DNA of 64,000 nucleotides, from the NCBI RefSeq assembly GCF_020497125.1, contig NC_059077.1:19290840-19354839 (forward strand). The letters are read 5' to 3'. Under the pieces are notes generated by a model. It was not told the DNA's origin, searched no databases, and worked only from the letters and a program-made list of their open reading frames with translations. The DNA comes from Mauremys mutica (taxonomy: Eukaryota; Chordata; Testudines; Geoemydidae). Below are positions 34,317-47,021 of this stretch, in pieces. Positions within the stretch are counted from its first letter, which is position 1, and every line of letters begins with the position of its first letter. A program made the translations under genes and the position numbers.

Positions 34317-36150
34317 TGCTTTGAAAATCATATTGTAACAGATCTGGGGACTTATCACAATGAAGAATAGCAAAATTTCATCTGTGCTTACCTGACATTT
34401 TTTGAGTTATGAGATCCACAGATCTGGTTCATCTTGGAGACAAGTGGATCATCCAAAGTAGAGAGAGAAGCTGGCTTGTAGAGATTTGAGTTGTCTTTCA
34501 TTATGGGGAATTTCTAGTGCTCTGCAGTAGGAGAAATTGTGCTTTTTCATAAAAATATATTTAACCCAATCTGTAATTTAGAAAAATGAAATTGAATTAT
34601 CCTGGTTGTGGAAGTTGTCTTAGCTGGAGGGAACTTCAGGAGAATGCCAGGGACCAACAGGTTGGGTTTGCCCCAAAGCTGCAAGCAGGCTGAAAATCCC
34701 TTTTAATGGATCTGTGGTCCTCATTGCCTGAAGAAAGGAAATGTTCAGGTAAATGTAGATACACTTTCCTGTATGTGCATAGAAGTAAAAACTAAGTGGT
34801 GCTCTTTGTATATTAAAGCAAGGAATTTCAGAGTGAGACGTCTCATGCTTTCCTTAATTCTCCTTGTGCCTAATGATTGCAGCAGGTATGTGATATAAAA
34901 TCCATCCCTCCGTCACTCTTTTAGAATAGAAAATCCAACATTTTCTGAAATACCTGACACAAATGCTGTATTAGTGACAGTGATGGCTTAGATTCATCTG
35001 AGTAGTGGTGAGAGTAACGAGCCTGAGGAAACAGCAGCTACTTCACCAAGGGGATCTGTCCTACTGGATAAAAGTTGTGGCTAAAAACTGTAAAAAGAAA
35101 TGATCATATATGATCTATAGTTGTTTTTTTAAACTTGCGATGAGTGTTCTTCTTTCAGTACTCTCAGAAGCACTAATAATAATATGTATAATTCCTATTA
35201 AGGCCAGCTGCTTAAACCCATTAAATAATTATTTTCATTTAGTCAAAAAACAAGAACAACAAAAAAGAGTTTTGTAGGTACTTCTGTAACTTAGAAACAG
35301 CTGAAATTAAATTAAGGTCAGAAAAAAGTCGCTATGTTGTGAAATTCTGTCAAGCGTCAAGCCACAGCAAAGTTGGGGCTTCCTAAAAAGGGGGCTCATT
35401 ACGTAATCACTGATAGACCTATAGCTGTAGTGGTGCTAGCGAGCCCTGTATATAATAAATGACCTAATATTAGTTGCTATGAAGAATCTGATATTGATTT
35501 GTGCCATTAGTCTCTTGCTGATTTGCTGAAGACCTGAGTTTTTTAATGCTAATGGAAATAAAGTGCTTTACAAAACACTGAACATGAATACGGGAACATG
35601 TCTCTGAAATGGAAAAACTGTCTAGGAAGCTTTTTAAAAATATATTTGTTTTGTTTGTTCTAGTACAAATACTAACAACATGTCACAGCGCTTCTGTGTG
35701 CAGACTGTAAGGTTTTTTGGCTAATGACTCAGTTTAGTAATCTGAGATTGCTGAGTATCTGTAAAAACTAATGTTTATTTAAATATAGAAAATGTAGGAA
35801 ACTTGAAATTCTTAACCCCAATCAAGTGACTACTTGAGAATACTATAAATGTGTTATAGCAGGTACTCCTGAACTGAATAGGAAACAGGTAATAAAATAA
35901 TTAGTATGGATAAATGGCAAGGTACAAGAAAACATTCAAGCAAAATGGGTATATATAAAATGAAAAAGGAACTCTATCCCATCTGAAGCCACAGGACCAC
36001 AAACTGTGTCTGCTAATATGCCTAATACTAAGAGGACTCAGAACCTGATGCTGGAATGAACTCTGCTTGAGCAGAATCATTTTACCTGTACAGAGCCCCA
36101 TTGACTTCAGGGTTCTGTGCAAACAGAACTCATTATAGGATTGGTTCCTA
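34317..36150. other. Intron E-F segment, 34.3-36.2 kb, no firm assignment
   Basis: Mostly AT-rich sequence with no recognised element. 'gagccccattgacttcaggg' and neighbouring bases near 36030-36120 resemble the short amniote palindromic repeats seen elsewhere in this window. Confidence 0.4.
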
Positions 36151-36199
36151 ACAAGGAATCTGAAGATTAAATTTCCAAAGACAGAAAAACATATAACAT

Positions 36200-37560
36200 G
36201 AAATTCTATAAAGAAGCCTCTGAGAGAATCAGTATGTCTCCTGGACTATCAGGAGTAACAGGAGCAATTCAGGAGGGTAAAGCCACTAAATAAGCTAAAT
36301 TATTTGTGGTTCAGTCTTCACTAGAGCAAATGTTTGGGAGATACCTACTATTTTCCAGTAATAAGAATATGAGACAGTCAGAAATGATAGTGTCACAGAG
36401 AAGTGTTGAAACAAACTAGACAAGTCACCACAGCTGGCTGGTGTTCCTACAAGGGTTCTGAAGGAAATTTAAAAATGAAATGGCTGAGCTGTTACCACTA
36501 ATATGCAATTTAATTAAAACCAGTTATTATACCAGCAGACTACAGGTATGGTAAATGATATTCCTGTCTTTAAAGGTACTGGGGTAATCTTGGGAATGGC
36601 AGACCAGTAGCCTCATTTAACAACAAGTAAATTGATTGCAACTATAATTATCATGCATTTATAAAATACCTAGTTAAACATAATATGGAAGGACCAAACC
36701 AACATGGCTTCTGTAAAAGAAAATAATGCAATGCCAGACTCCTAGAATTCTTTGATCCTGTCCACAAAATAGTGGATGAAGGAACACTGCTTTTTGATTT
36801 ATTTTCACTATCAAAAGCCTCTTGCAAGAGACTGTTAAGCAAACTGGAAGTCACAGTGATGAGCTAAAGATCTGTTATGGATTAGGTACTAGTTAAGAGA
36901 CAAAAAATGACAAGTAGGAATAATTGTCCCAAGGATCTCTACAAAACTGTTTAATATATTTATTAATGATCCAAGTGAGATGGAAGAGCTTTGTAAATGA
37001 GACATAACTATTTAGTTTAATCTAGAGTACAGAAGACCGAGGATCTTCAGAGGGACCGAAAGATGCTTGATAATTGGTCAGATGAAATTCATTTGTTGAG
37101 AAATGCAAGGTAGTGCTTGTTGGAAGGAATGATTTGAACTACTCCTACACCTCAATGGATTCTAAATTAACAGAAGCCACTTAAAAGACCTGAGCTTCAT
37201 TGTGGACAGCTCAGCTAAGTTGTTTACTTAATGTGCAGTAGTGGTCCAAAAGGAAAAAAGTTAAGATGCGAAGAATGGGATTATAAGCAATACTGAAAAA
37301 AATTATAACATTATATAAGTGAAAGTACACCATCACATTGAACATTGGGATCCAGTTCTGGTCATTCCATCTAAAAATGAGATATACTTGAAGTGGAATG
37401 GGTCTAGAGGCAGAGAAAACCTATGTATAAGGACTGAATGAAAGAGTTAGGAGTAAGAGGCACATTGTAAAATAATAAATAGATTGCAGTGAATCATTCA
37501 GCATTGGCAGGAAGGAGAGAAAGGAGTGTATTTGAAGGCTTCTGTGATCTGTTGGAGGAG
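36200..37560 (+). mobile_element. Old, strongly degraded CR1-like LINE
   Basis: The pattern of a CR1 can be followed across all + frames: NMEGPNQHGFCKRK near 36688-36725, LDNWSDEIHLLRNAR-like thumb sequence near 37065-37110, VLVGRNDLNYSYTSMDSKLT at about 37112, then ASLWTAQLS near 37195. Stops and frame changes are frequent. The catalytic F-A-D-D box cannot be identified. Both borders are approximate. Confidence 0.6.
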
Positions 37561-38083
37561 GTGTGTTAAGTGTCTGGCACATCACAGTTCCTGCCATCTT
37601 CTGTAGTCACCCAGGCCTGTCCTCTGTGGCTGTGATTCAGGAGGACTTGAATAAAAATATTGGTTGTGGATCATGGATTACTGATCTTCCCAGACCTTGC
37701 TGTATTCCTTGATGGGGTGTCTGGGTGTTCTGGGCACAAGTACTGCTGGAAAAAGCTTTTGCATTGGTCCCCTGCCTGCCTTGCAGAACTGGATAGTACC
37801 CTAGAGAGTTGGGACTTGAGAACTGCTCTGCACGGCCCCCTAGCAAGCTAAAAATGATGCAACATTAGAGAGTGAGGAAGAGAGTCCTATCCTCTACAAG
37901 GAATACCTCAAACAACAGGGAAGGGTGGGAAAGGTCTGACATCAACATCCTCCTCAACAGTAGAGGTCTCAGCAAGAGCAGCCCCGCTAGGGAGGGTGGA
38001 TCCTACCATTTCACTCCTAGACAACAAATTTAAATGTTATATTTCTGTCAAATTATATGTAAGAGAAAATCTCACTAGGTATA

Positions 38084-39129
38084 TGTGACCAGGATCCCAG
38101 TGGGGGGCAGCTGAGGTCATTCAACTAGGGTGAACTGCAAAGAATGGGACAGAAAATCCTCAAAGCTGGTGGATATTTCAATAATTAGATTTACCAAGCC
38201 AGCACAAAACAGCCTTTTAATTACCTTACTGGTTGCCCAGAAGCCAACAACACAGTCCCTTAAAGTAACCCAGCCTCAGGCCTCCATCCAGGTACCCAAG
38301 TCAAATATGATGATTTCCAAAAATCTTATTTCATCATATAAAAGAAAAGGTTCTACCAATCCTAAAGGATAGGACACATTACCTCCCAGGTTAATGAATA
38401 TTCCAGATCTTACCCAAATACACGCTTACAGACAATTCTTATTTACTAAAGTAACATTTATTAAAAAACAAGAGAGAGGGAATATGGTTATAAGATCAGT
38501 ATACATGCAGACATGAGTTCAATTCTTGAGGTTCAGATACATAACAGAGATGGTGAGCTTTGTAGTTGCAAAGGGCTCTTTTAGAATTTAGTCCCTAGGT
38601 TGTACTCCAATGTCCAATATCATATTCAGGGTGTTTCCAGTTCAACTGGGACCTCAATCTTGCGACTCAAACTTCCCCTGATGAAGCTTAAGCAGATCTG
38701 AGTTAAAAAAGGATTGAGACCCAACGATCTTTATACAATTACAAGCCACCTTTGACAAGTTGGAGTCCCTTGGGGAACAATAGGTAATTAGAGTAATATT
38801 GAAGTAGGGCCGACACCAGTATTTATCTATAGAAATTAACATAAGGCAATGGCCTGTTTCTCCACCATTGACAGATTATTAGCTCTGCATTTCAAAGAGA
38901 GATGAGTACAGCAATATTTACAGTTCATTTAAATGCTAGTATGTTCTTTTGATCTCTGAATTAACAGAATACAGCATAGACAAGGACTGTTGATTACATT
39001 GTTGACCGCTACCCATGTATATATGTAAATACACAAAAACACAAACATTATCTCCCCATATGTCCTTAAGGATTGAATTTGAGTCATTTATCCTGCAGGG
39101 TATTTAACCCTTTCTGGCCATGCATCACA
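38084..39129 (-). mobile_element. Solo LTR of a retrovirus-like element
   Basis: The 1046-bp sequence starts TGTGACC and ends TCACA, giving the short TG...CA inverted ends of an LTR. It is flanked on both sides by the same five bases, GTATA (38079-38083 and 39130-39134), the target duplication expected for retroviral or LTR-retrotransposon integration. On the - strand an AATAAA signal (plus-strand 38457-38462) lies about 370 bp before the end, which fits U3-R-U5 in - orientation. There is no internal coding region, so this looks like the product of LTR-LTR recombination. The family is not named, and the orientation is less certain than the boundaries. Confidence 0.75.
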
Positions 39130-39134
39130 GTATA

Positions 39135-41007
39135 ATTTATTAATTTTGAGCTAAACTGCACTTCCGTGAGCTACAGCTACAAGTAAATTATGGTTGCATT
39201 TAATACTTTTGTAGCCATTGTGATTTGCTGATATATCAGTAGTATTCTCAGTACATTTAAAGTGAATATTAACATACAAACAATGGGGATCAATGTGAAT
39301 TTTGCCTGGTTAAGGACTGTAGGATTTCACACTCAATTTTTGCATTTTAATTAATAATTGTATGGTAGAGAGTTGCATTTCACTGTTCATTTGCAAAATT
39401 GGTTGCTACTGTACATTGCAGTAAGAGACAGAAGCATACAAATGTAAAACAGTATTTTGAAAACAAAGTTTATTTTGTCTAATACATTTAAGAACCCAAA
39501 CTGAACTAAAAAAATTAGATGGATCTAGTGCCTTATGGCCTGTAAAATGCCAACCCATTCAACTTTAACATTAGCTGGAAAAGTTGTACATTGCTGAAAC
39601 AAGATCTATATAACATGACAAATAAAACACTCTGTTTTCCTTCGCTAACTAGTGTATGTGTATGTTTAAAACAGTCATTGCTGACATTCCCATCTGCCCA
39701 CAGACAGCATAGAATAAAAACATAACACAAGACTCTAGATTTAAGGCATATGACTACAGCTTTTATTAATAAAACATAATCTACAAACATGGAATAGTGT
39801 TAACTGGTACCACATCTTAATAGATGTTGAGTAGCACTTTTGCCATTTTCCTTTGTATTTTATCCAGATTTTTTCTCTTTTCTATTCTAGAGTTATTGTG
39901 ACAACATAGGTTGAAATTTGTTGTCTTTGTATTGCTTGATATTTTCATTGACACCATGCTACAGCACCATTACAAAATAGTGCCCCTTTGATTCTTTTTT
40001 CCTTCTATGTAATAATTTGTATCTGGATGTAATATAGTAATTTGACAGGCAGCTAAGGGTTTTGGTACTGGATACACAACACCGCTATGTTATCTGTATG
40101 CCTGTCTGTTTCCTGTTCTACAATTTTTCATCTGCCAAATGTTTTACTCTTTGAACATTTATTTTAGATAGCATTTCTCTAGATCTCTGTCAGACTGTTT
40201 CTTATTTTTCATTATTTTTGTTTTTTTACAAGTTAATTCTTTAAAAAGCCCCGCTCTAAGCTGTGACCAGTGCTTCCTAAGCTAATTCAACCTTTCCTCT
40301 GTCTAAATCTCTTGTTTGATATGAATAGTCTTTAAAATGAATTGTGAGATTTAATCAGTGTAATGTACTGGAATAACAGCATGCTTCTATAGATGCATTG
40401 CAATGTTTTTACTGTATGAAAGTGAATTTCTTCTGCAGTTTAATAGCAGTTTGTCATTTTTAGACTAAAAGAAAGTATGTTAAACTAAAGATTATGCAAC
40501 AGCCTGTGTTGTCTCCCCCCAGAAGACCACATAATTTCCCTACTTAATTTAAAGACAAACTGATACAATACAGAGGGACAAACTCTGACCTCAATTATAT
40601 CCATGCAGCTTTAATGAAGTCAAGTTATATCTGTAATGTGAATAGCATTTTAACAGTGGGGTTGTAGGTTTTGTAACAGTGGGGATTCACTGGTGTAATT
40701 GAAGTTATCTGTCCTAGTATATTTACGTGAAATTATATGAATATAGTTCAGGAAAAACAACAACATTGATTTGACATTGTAATTTACTATTCTAAGAATT
40801 CCATGAAGTAAATGTCCAAACCTTGTCATCTGTTACCTTTGCAGTGATTAATCTGTTTTCCATGTAAATTTGTGAACTTCCTAAACAGGAAACTCTTTCA
40901 ATAAGATGCAGGTTCTATTGCCAAAAGGAAACATTACTTTAGGCAAAACAGTCCCCTCTATTGGGCAGTGCAAAGATGGATCGGAGAAAAGGAAAAAGCA
41001 GTGATAA
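39135..41007. other. Intron E-F segment, 39.1-41.0 kb, no recognised element
   Basis: AT-rich intron. No coding or repeat signal that I can support. Confidence 0.45.
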
Positions 41008-41400
41008 TTAGAGCTGGTTGGGAATCATTTGACTAAACATTTTGTCAGAAAATTCTGATTGGTTAGAACTGAAACTTTTTGCAGAAACACATATTTTACT
41101 AAACTTTTGTTGGGAAGATTTGTTGAGTCCATGAGTTTCTGATCAAAACGAGAGGAGGAAAGATTGACCCCAGACTAGCCAGTAGCCCAATGATTAGGGA
41201 ATTCACCTGGGAGACCCAATTTGAAGTCCTTGCTCTGGCTGATTCAGACCAGCAACTTGACCCTGATTCTTCCACATACTTGGTGAAAGCCTTAACCACT
41301 GGGTTATTGGCTATTCTGGGAGAACTTTCTTCCCCCACCCCCACCCCCAATAAAGGTCTTGGCTTCATTGCATATCAGAATAGAAATCTATGTTAAAACT
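41008..41400. repeat. Palindromic MITE-like repeat
   Basis: An inverted pair lies at 41168-41210 (cccagactagccagtagccc, then aatgattagg) and 41279-41320 (gtgaaagccttaaccactgg, then gttattggctattctggg). About three quarters of positions pair. The preceding 'agagctggttgggaatcatttg' at about 41010 resembles the terminus of a known turtle hAT-type repeat, so one composite element is likely. The right border is uncertain. Confidence 0.55.
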
Positions 41401-41555
41401 TCAATTCCGCCCCCCCCCTTCCAAACATTGATGTGTAAAGCTGTATTAAAAACCAGGGTGCATGCCTTGCTCCTGCAATCTGCTCCATGTGGAAAGACTT
41501 TAGTTCAGTGGGGCTCTGAAGCAGGGGTTTACTTGCATGTTTGGGGCCTCCCATT

Positions 41556-41641
41556 AGGCCTTGATTCAGGAAGGTACTTTAAACATGTATGTTGTTAAAA
41601 TAGGGCATGTGCTTAAGTATCTTACTGTACCAGGGCCTTAA
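41556..41641. repeat. Short palindromic repeat, relative of the 19965 copy
   Basis: 'aggccttgattcagga' on the left and 'actgtaccagggcctt' on the right flank 'taaacatgtatg' and 'gggcatgtgcttaagta', the same plan as the element at 19965-20116 but shorter and degraded. Confidence 0.5.
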
Positions 41642-41659
41642 ACAGGTAAATATTTGGTG

Positions 41660-42420
41660 AATTATAAGAGGATGATGGGGTGGGAGTGGGTGTTTGTCCA
41701 GCTGGAGGAAAAGGGGGTATTGACCGTTTAAGAGCTGCCATACATCAGATATGGAAAAGTTTACAGGGATGGACAGGAAAGGCAGGAAGCAGTTGGGGCC
41801 AGGTCAGGACAAGGTCACTGCATTGCCTTTCCTGTTGAGCGGAGGAGTGTGGGGGTGGGGAGGGGAGAGGACAGGGCTGGTATTTATATCCCATGCAACC
41901 ATGAATAGGCCCTCTTTACCAGGATTGGCCTGGCAGCATCCACCCACCTATCCATAAACTGGCAAAAGGACCAGGTTCCATTTTGACATGCTGTGGGCAT
42001 TACATTATTTGCCCCTTTTCCTTAGAGGGCTGGGGATGAGTTTTTCTCTCACTGTCAGATTGGCTGAAGCAAGATATGTATTTTTTGCCTTCCAAAAGCT
42101 GGTCTGGGACCTGGTAGGGTGGAGTAGGGGGATTAAATATTAAGTTGCGACTTTATAACGTAAAATTTGTGGCGGACATGCAGTGCAGGATATGGATATG
42201 GTTACCGCAGAAAATGGATTGGAAAAGGATTTGAAGGAAAGCATCCCTTTCCTTCAAAGGGAGCTAAATAACGGGTTTGGGAGCTGATCCCCTCCTTCCT
42301 GCACTCTACAATTTGTTGCCAGGTACTTCCAGATATTATAAGTGAATAAAGATGCAGCCTCATTAAACCATATCCATGACCTCCTGTCTGTCTTCTGGCT
42401 TGGATAGACAAAAGGTAGTG
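41660..42420 (+). repeat. Unclassified interspersed repeat, copy 2
   Basis: This block is related to 24030-24765 but lies in the opposite orientation. Shared blocks are 42000-42095 (read on the - strand: gaaggcaaaaaa ... ccaatctgacagtgagagaa) and 42345-42415 (cattaaaccatatcc ... ctgtctgtcttctggc). On the + strand it contains AATAAA near 42342-42348 followed by the shared end, suggesting an LTR or retroelement 3' end. There is no coding capacity. Confidence 0.5.
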
Positions 42421-45400
42421 CCGGGAGGACATTGTTTTATAAAGAAAGCAGATCTTTAAAACTGTTTTGCTTTCTTTTTTTGTTTGTTTGCTGTAATGTT
42501 TTAATTTAAGTTCAGGTTTGTTAAGTGTTTTTGGAATGGTCAGGTACCAGAGTAGGTATGGGAAGTACTAAATCAGAGATTAGTGGTAGAAAGTTAGAAG
42601 AAAGTAACTTAGAAAGCTGCATTACAAACAAGGTCTAAACTGTTAAATATATAGCCGATTACTTCATTTACTTAGATGCTGTTAATTAAAATAAAGAGAA
42701 TACAAAATGTTGGCTAATGTAACTCTTTAAAGTTCATGGATTAGAAATATAACTCCTAAGTGGCAGATCTATGTGACGCCACTAGTGGCTTGTACATGTT
42801 CAACTGTAACAACTTACCGCCATCACATATATTTATGCTATACCCTGACCTCCATTTTTATTTTATTTTTTCAATCCGTTTTGGTGATTATAAATTCTTT
42901 GGGTAAGGAATTGTCACACAATAAAATATACTAATAAACCCTGTTATAGTTAGCATCTGGTATTATTAGCATACTTGGGAAGTAATTAACTGAAGCTTTT
43001 ATCTGTCTCTAGTGTGGTATAAATTGTAATTACATTATTTGGACTTTGGGATCACCAGTGAGGAAGAAGCACCTAAGAGTCCAACAGGAAATTAGTTAGA
43101 AATTTGTCCAGCAAACCACTACATTGAGAGGAAAGAGATAAATAATATGTTTAAATCCAAGCAGCTGAGTAGTAGATTTGTACTGACAAAATCTTTATAG
43201 GCATTAATGTGCAAGACCTGTCCACACTACAATTTCAAAACCATAATAGGGTGCTAATCATGTTTTTAAAGTAGATGGTTTTCACCACCATTCTCATCTT
43301 GAAAATAATAAATTAATAAACCCCTGCTCGATTCTTGAGGCGAGGCATAGGGTTCTGCTAAATATGGATTGTTTCAAGGTTTGCTGGAAAAGAATGTTTT
43401 CTGTTTTTCCGGAACACTAATTCATTATTTTTGTGGGTGATCATGTGCCACCTTATATTAGTAAAGCCAGAAATATACATAATATCATCCCATACTGGTT
43501 GCCTGATTACTTAACGTGAGAACCGTAAAAATGTGCAGTTGACAGCGATAAATCAGTGTGTGGAATAAGTATTCATTGTGGAAGTGGAACGGAAAAAGGC
43601 ATCCCTTCCAGACAGTAAAAATGCATTACTGATTTATGGAATTTCATTATTAGTTATAGTGAGTTTGAGTAAGAATACGGAACACATACTAATAAGGCCT
43701 TGGTCAAAACTATTTCATAAACTGTCATTATTAGACATTCTTTTCACTGGCATTCTAAAGAATTGTTGATGACCACAGAAATATTTTTCATTTTATTTAG
43801 AACAATTATGAATGTGCATCATATTTACTGTATCTTCCTCTTTCATTTCTCAAGTAACCAACTGTGATATTACAGAGAGAGGTTTGACTTTGGTAGAGAA
43901 TATACAGCAGGACCAGATGAGCAGTTTTAGAGACTAAGATTCTCTTTCATGCAAATATTCTTGGTAATAAACTGGAAGGAAAACTTTATCATACATGAGC
44001 CAAATTGTTTTAAATAAAATGCATTTTAATAATGATTCAAGAAGCACTTGAAATGTTTGTCGATTCAGCCACTAAGCTGCTGTGGTATATTTTAATATAC
44101 GGGTCTGTGGTCCTTTGTGGCAGACAAGGAATGACTCAATCTGCTGGTATTTCTTTACCCACCAGTCATTCTTGGGCCTCTTCATTTTGGATGATACAGT
44201 GCGGTCATCCTCTGAGACTCTTCCACAACATGAAATCTCTCAAGTTTGGCTTGTGGCTTCTCTACCTCTTACCAATGGGCTGTTAGGCCAAACCTTTTTT
44301 CCCTTCTGGCCCACCGCTGTTGGATAGTTTGCATTTGTGGTTTCTGGAACTATATCCTGAGAGGATTCCAGGGAGTCTCCAGATTCTGCTCTGTCATTGT
44401 CTGATTCTATTTACCTTCAGAATTTGGTCTCTAATTCAGAAGCTGCAAATGTGTTATGGCAGCATGAGTATAATTTTATGCTTATAATACTCCTTTCCAA
44501 AGTTCTGACATGTCAGAAAGTGGTCCGATTTTGTTGGTCTGAAATTGATGGTTACTGAAACCATTTTACCCCACCGCCGATTTTCCAGCAGTAGCTATGT
44601 TTGAACACTAGCTTTTTAACTAATGTTAAAAAATTAACAAGCAGTTGTGGAAATATTCTTCTTCCCACCTTTTTGTTTTAGTTGGTCATCTTTTGCATAA
44701 TAAGCCATATATAATCTCCCTCCTCACTCAAACTGTGGACTTTACAGAGGACTAAATTATTTAAATTTAATATTTCCTGTTCTAAAATGTAGATGATTTC
44801 TTTTTGGTTACTGGTGATCTATGAAACTAGCTCTGTATTACTAGGGGCCATTTTCTGTTTGCTTTGCATTTAAACTAGTGGTATAAAAATGAGCAATGGA
44901 TTTCCCCTTCATTAGTCTCACTCTACAGATTCCAATATAAGTTGTGTACATGTACTCAGAAGCCCTTTAAAGTGGTAAGATCTTCAGGCAGACCCTTTAT
45001 CCCTGTGTGTGTACAATGAATTTTTTTCCCTAAAAGGGAATTTGACAGTAGAATGAAGTATAAAAATAGCAGACATATTTTGAAATACTTACCTGTAATC
45101 ATCATTAATAGTTTGTTTAGTAAAGTGGCTGCCATAATCTGTTGTTGTCAAACAAAGGAGTCTGGTGAGATGAATAAAATAAAAATTGTAAAGAAACCCG
45201 TGCCTTTATGGAAGTTTAAAGAGATTTGTGTCTTATAGCAATAAAAGTATTTGTCACTAGCAAGAGTAATATTCAACAGATTCCAAAAAAATGGCATAAA
45301 CTTGAACTTCCTTGGCTTCTTACATGTAGAACTGAATTATTTTGAAAAAAATATGCTGTTTATTTTAAACAATAAATTCCAAATATTGAAGTTGGATTTA

Positions 45401-46226
45401 TTATCTTATTAACCAGGTAACATTTGGTTGAATTTTCCTTCCAGCTTTAGAGAACGCATTTAGCACTGTGTCCCCCCCACCTCCATACCAATAGAACTTC
45501 TTCATACAGCAGGTAATAGGAGTAATAATGGAAACCTTTTAGGCATCTTTCTTTGCCTACAAGGAAATAAGTTCACACATTTTTTGGGGGGTGGGGGTTA
45601 GTTGGGAGGGGATAAACTAAACAGGAAGACAAGGAATATAGGGGGAAAGTGAAGGGAAGTGGGCAGGGGAGGCAGATGTGGAGTGAGGCTGAGTGAATAG
45701 ACTGTAAAGAAGGGGGCAGGGAGGGGGTTGGAACAAACAGCAAATGAGCAGAGAGAGAATGTCCAGTTAACAGTGGAAAAAAATGCATTGAAGACATCAA
45801 TGGTCTCTGCTTGAGCTGAAGCTGCTGATTCCAGTCTTTGGCTGGCTCTTCCCTGCAGTTTCTTTCTCTGAAGCCACAGGATGGAGGAGGAGGAAGGATG
45901 GCCCTGGGTCTTAATTCACCCAAAGTAGGGATCTCCCTGCACAGTTTTGTGGGGTCAGAGTGAGGAGGATTTCTGGGAAAGGAGTCTCCGAGGCTCCCAT
46001 TTTATCTCCTGCATCTTCCAACCAGTGCATCGGTACCTGCTCATGCTGCGTCTGCAGTAAATGTATTAGAATTCAGGTGTTAGGATGGATTAGCCTTAAT
46101 TTCACAACACACTGTAGATTGTACAATTAATCCTGTTTTATTTTGGCCTTCTGGATCTAAAATTGATGTGTTCAGCTTGTTGACTGCAAATCAAACAGGA
46201 ATGTTTGTAAAGGTGTATGTCATGAA
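42421..46226. other. Intron E-F segment, 42.4-46.2 kb, mostly plain
   Basis: AT-rich intron with no recognised transposon. Short 'ctgtccacactac' sequence near 43218-43230 resembles one terminus of the 31281 element but is too short to call. A G-rich patch occurs at 45586-45611, followed by a purine-rich stretch to about 45740. The 116-codon antisense frame at 45573-45923 is a low-complexity shadow of that stretch. Confidence 0.45.
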
Positions 46227-47013
46227 TAGGGCCCTATCAAATTCACGCCCATGAAAAATGCATCACAGATTGTGAAATCTGGTGTCCCCCCATGAAATCT
46301 GGTCTGTTGTATGCTTTTACTCTATACTATACAGATTTCACAAGGGAGACCAGTGTTTCTCAAGTTGGGGTCCTGACCCAAAAGGGAGCTGCAAGGGGTG
46401 GGCACAAGCTTATGGAGATGGGGTTCTTACAATATTTGTACCCTTACTTGCCGCCTGCCTTCAGAGCTGGGTGGCCAGAGAGCAACGGCTGTTGGCTGGG
46501 TGCCCAGCTCTGAAAGCAGCACCCCACCAGCAGCAGTGCAGAATTAAGGCTGGCAACAGCATACCTTATCACCCTTCCTTGTGCGCTGCAGCCTTTAGAG
46601 CTGGGCGGCCTGAGTGTGGCAGCTGCTGACTAAGGGCCCAGCTCGGCAGGCAGCAGTGCAGAAGTAAGTGTGGCAATACCATGCCATGCCATCCTTACTT
46701 CTGTGCTGCTGCTGCTGGTGGCGGCTCTGCCTTCAGAGCTGGGCTTCTGTCCAGCAGCCGCTGCTCTCCAGCTGCATAGATCTGAAGGCAGTGCCGCTGC
46801 CCGCAGCAGTGCAGAAGTAAGGGTAGCAGTACCGCAACCTCCCCTACAATAACCTTGGAACCCCCCCCCAAACTCTTTTTCGAGTCAGGACCCCTAAAAT
46901 AATAACACCATGAAATTTAAGATTTAAATAGCTGAAATCATGAAATTTATGATTTTTAAAATCCTATGACTGTGAAATTTACCAAAATGGATCATGAATT
47001 TGGTAGGACCCTA
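46227..47013. mobile_element. hAT-type non-autonomous DNA transposon with intact 8-bp target duplication
   Basis: The left terminus TAGGGCCCTATCAAATTCA and the right terminus TGAATTTGGTAGGACCCTA are inverted copies. The element is flanked by identical 8-bp sequences GTCATGAA at 46219-46226 and 47014-47021, the length expected for hAT transposition. The interior has GC-rich blocks with partly repeated motifs (cagcagtgcagaattaagg, cagcagtgcagaagtaag, twice more) and no transposase. Weak open frames at 46282-46629 are not conserved proteins. It must have been moved by a transposase supplied elsewhere. Confidence 0.85.
46535..46835. repeat. Imperfect tandem GC-rich repeats inside the hAT element
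   Basis: The motif 'gcagcagtgcagaa(t/g)taag' occurs at about 46530, 46650 and 46805, each time followed by 'gtggcaa'-like or 'gtagcag'-like sequence, with 'ttcagagctggg' between. The unit is about 120-150 bp and degraded. Confidence 0.55.
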
Positions 47014-47021
47014 GTCATGAA

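Noticed and set aside
45573..45923. Antisense 116-codon Pro/Ser/Leu-rich frame
   Set aside because: It is the complement of a purine-rich low-complexity stretch, and no family resemblance is visible.
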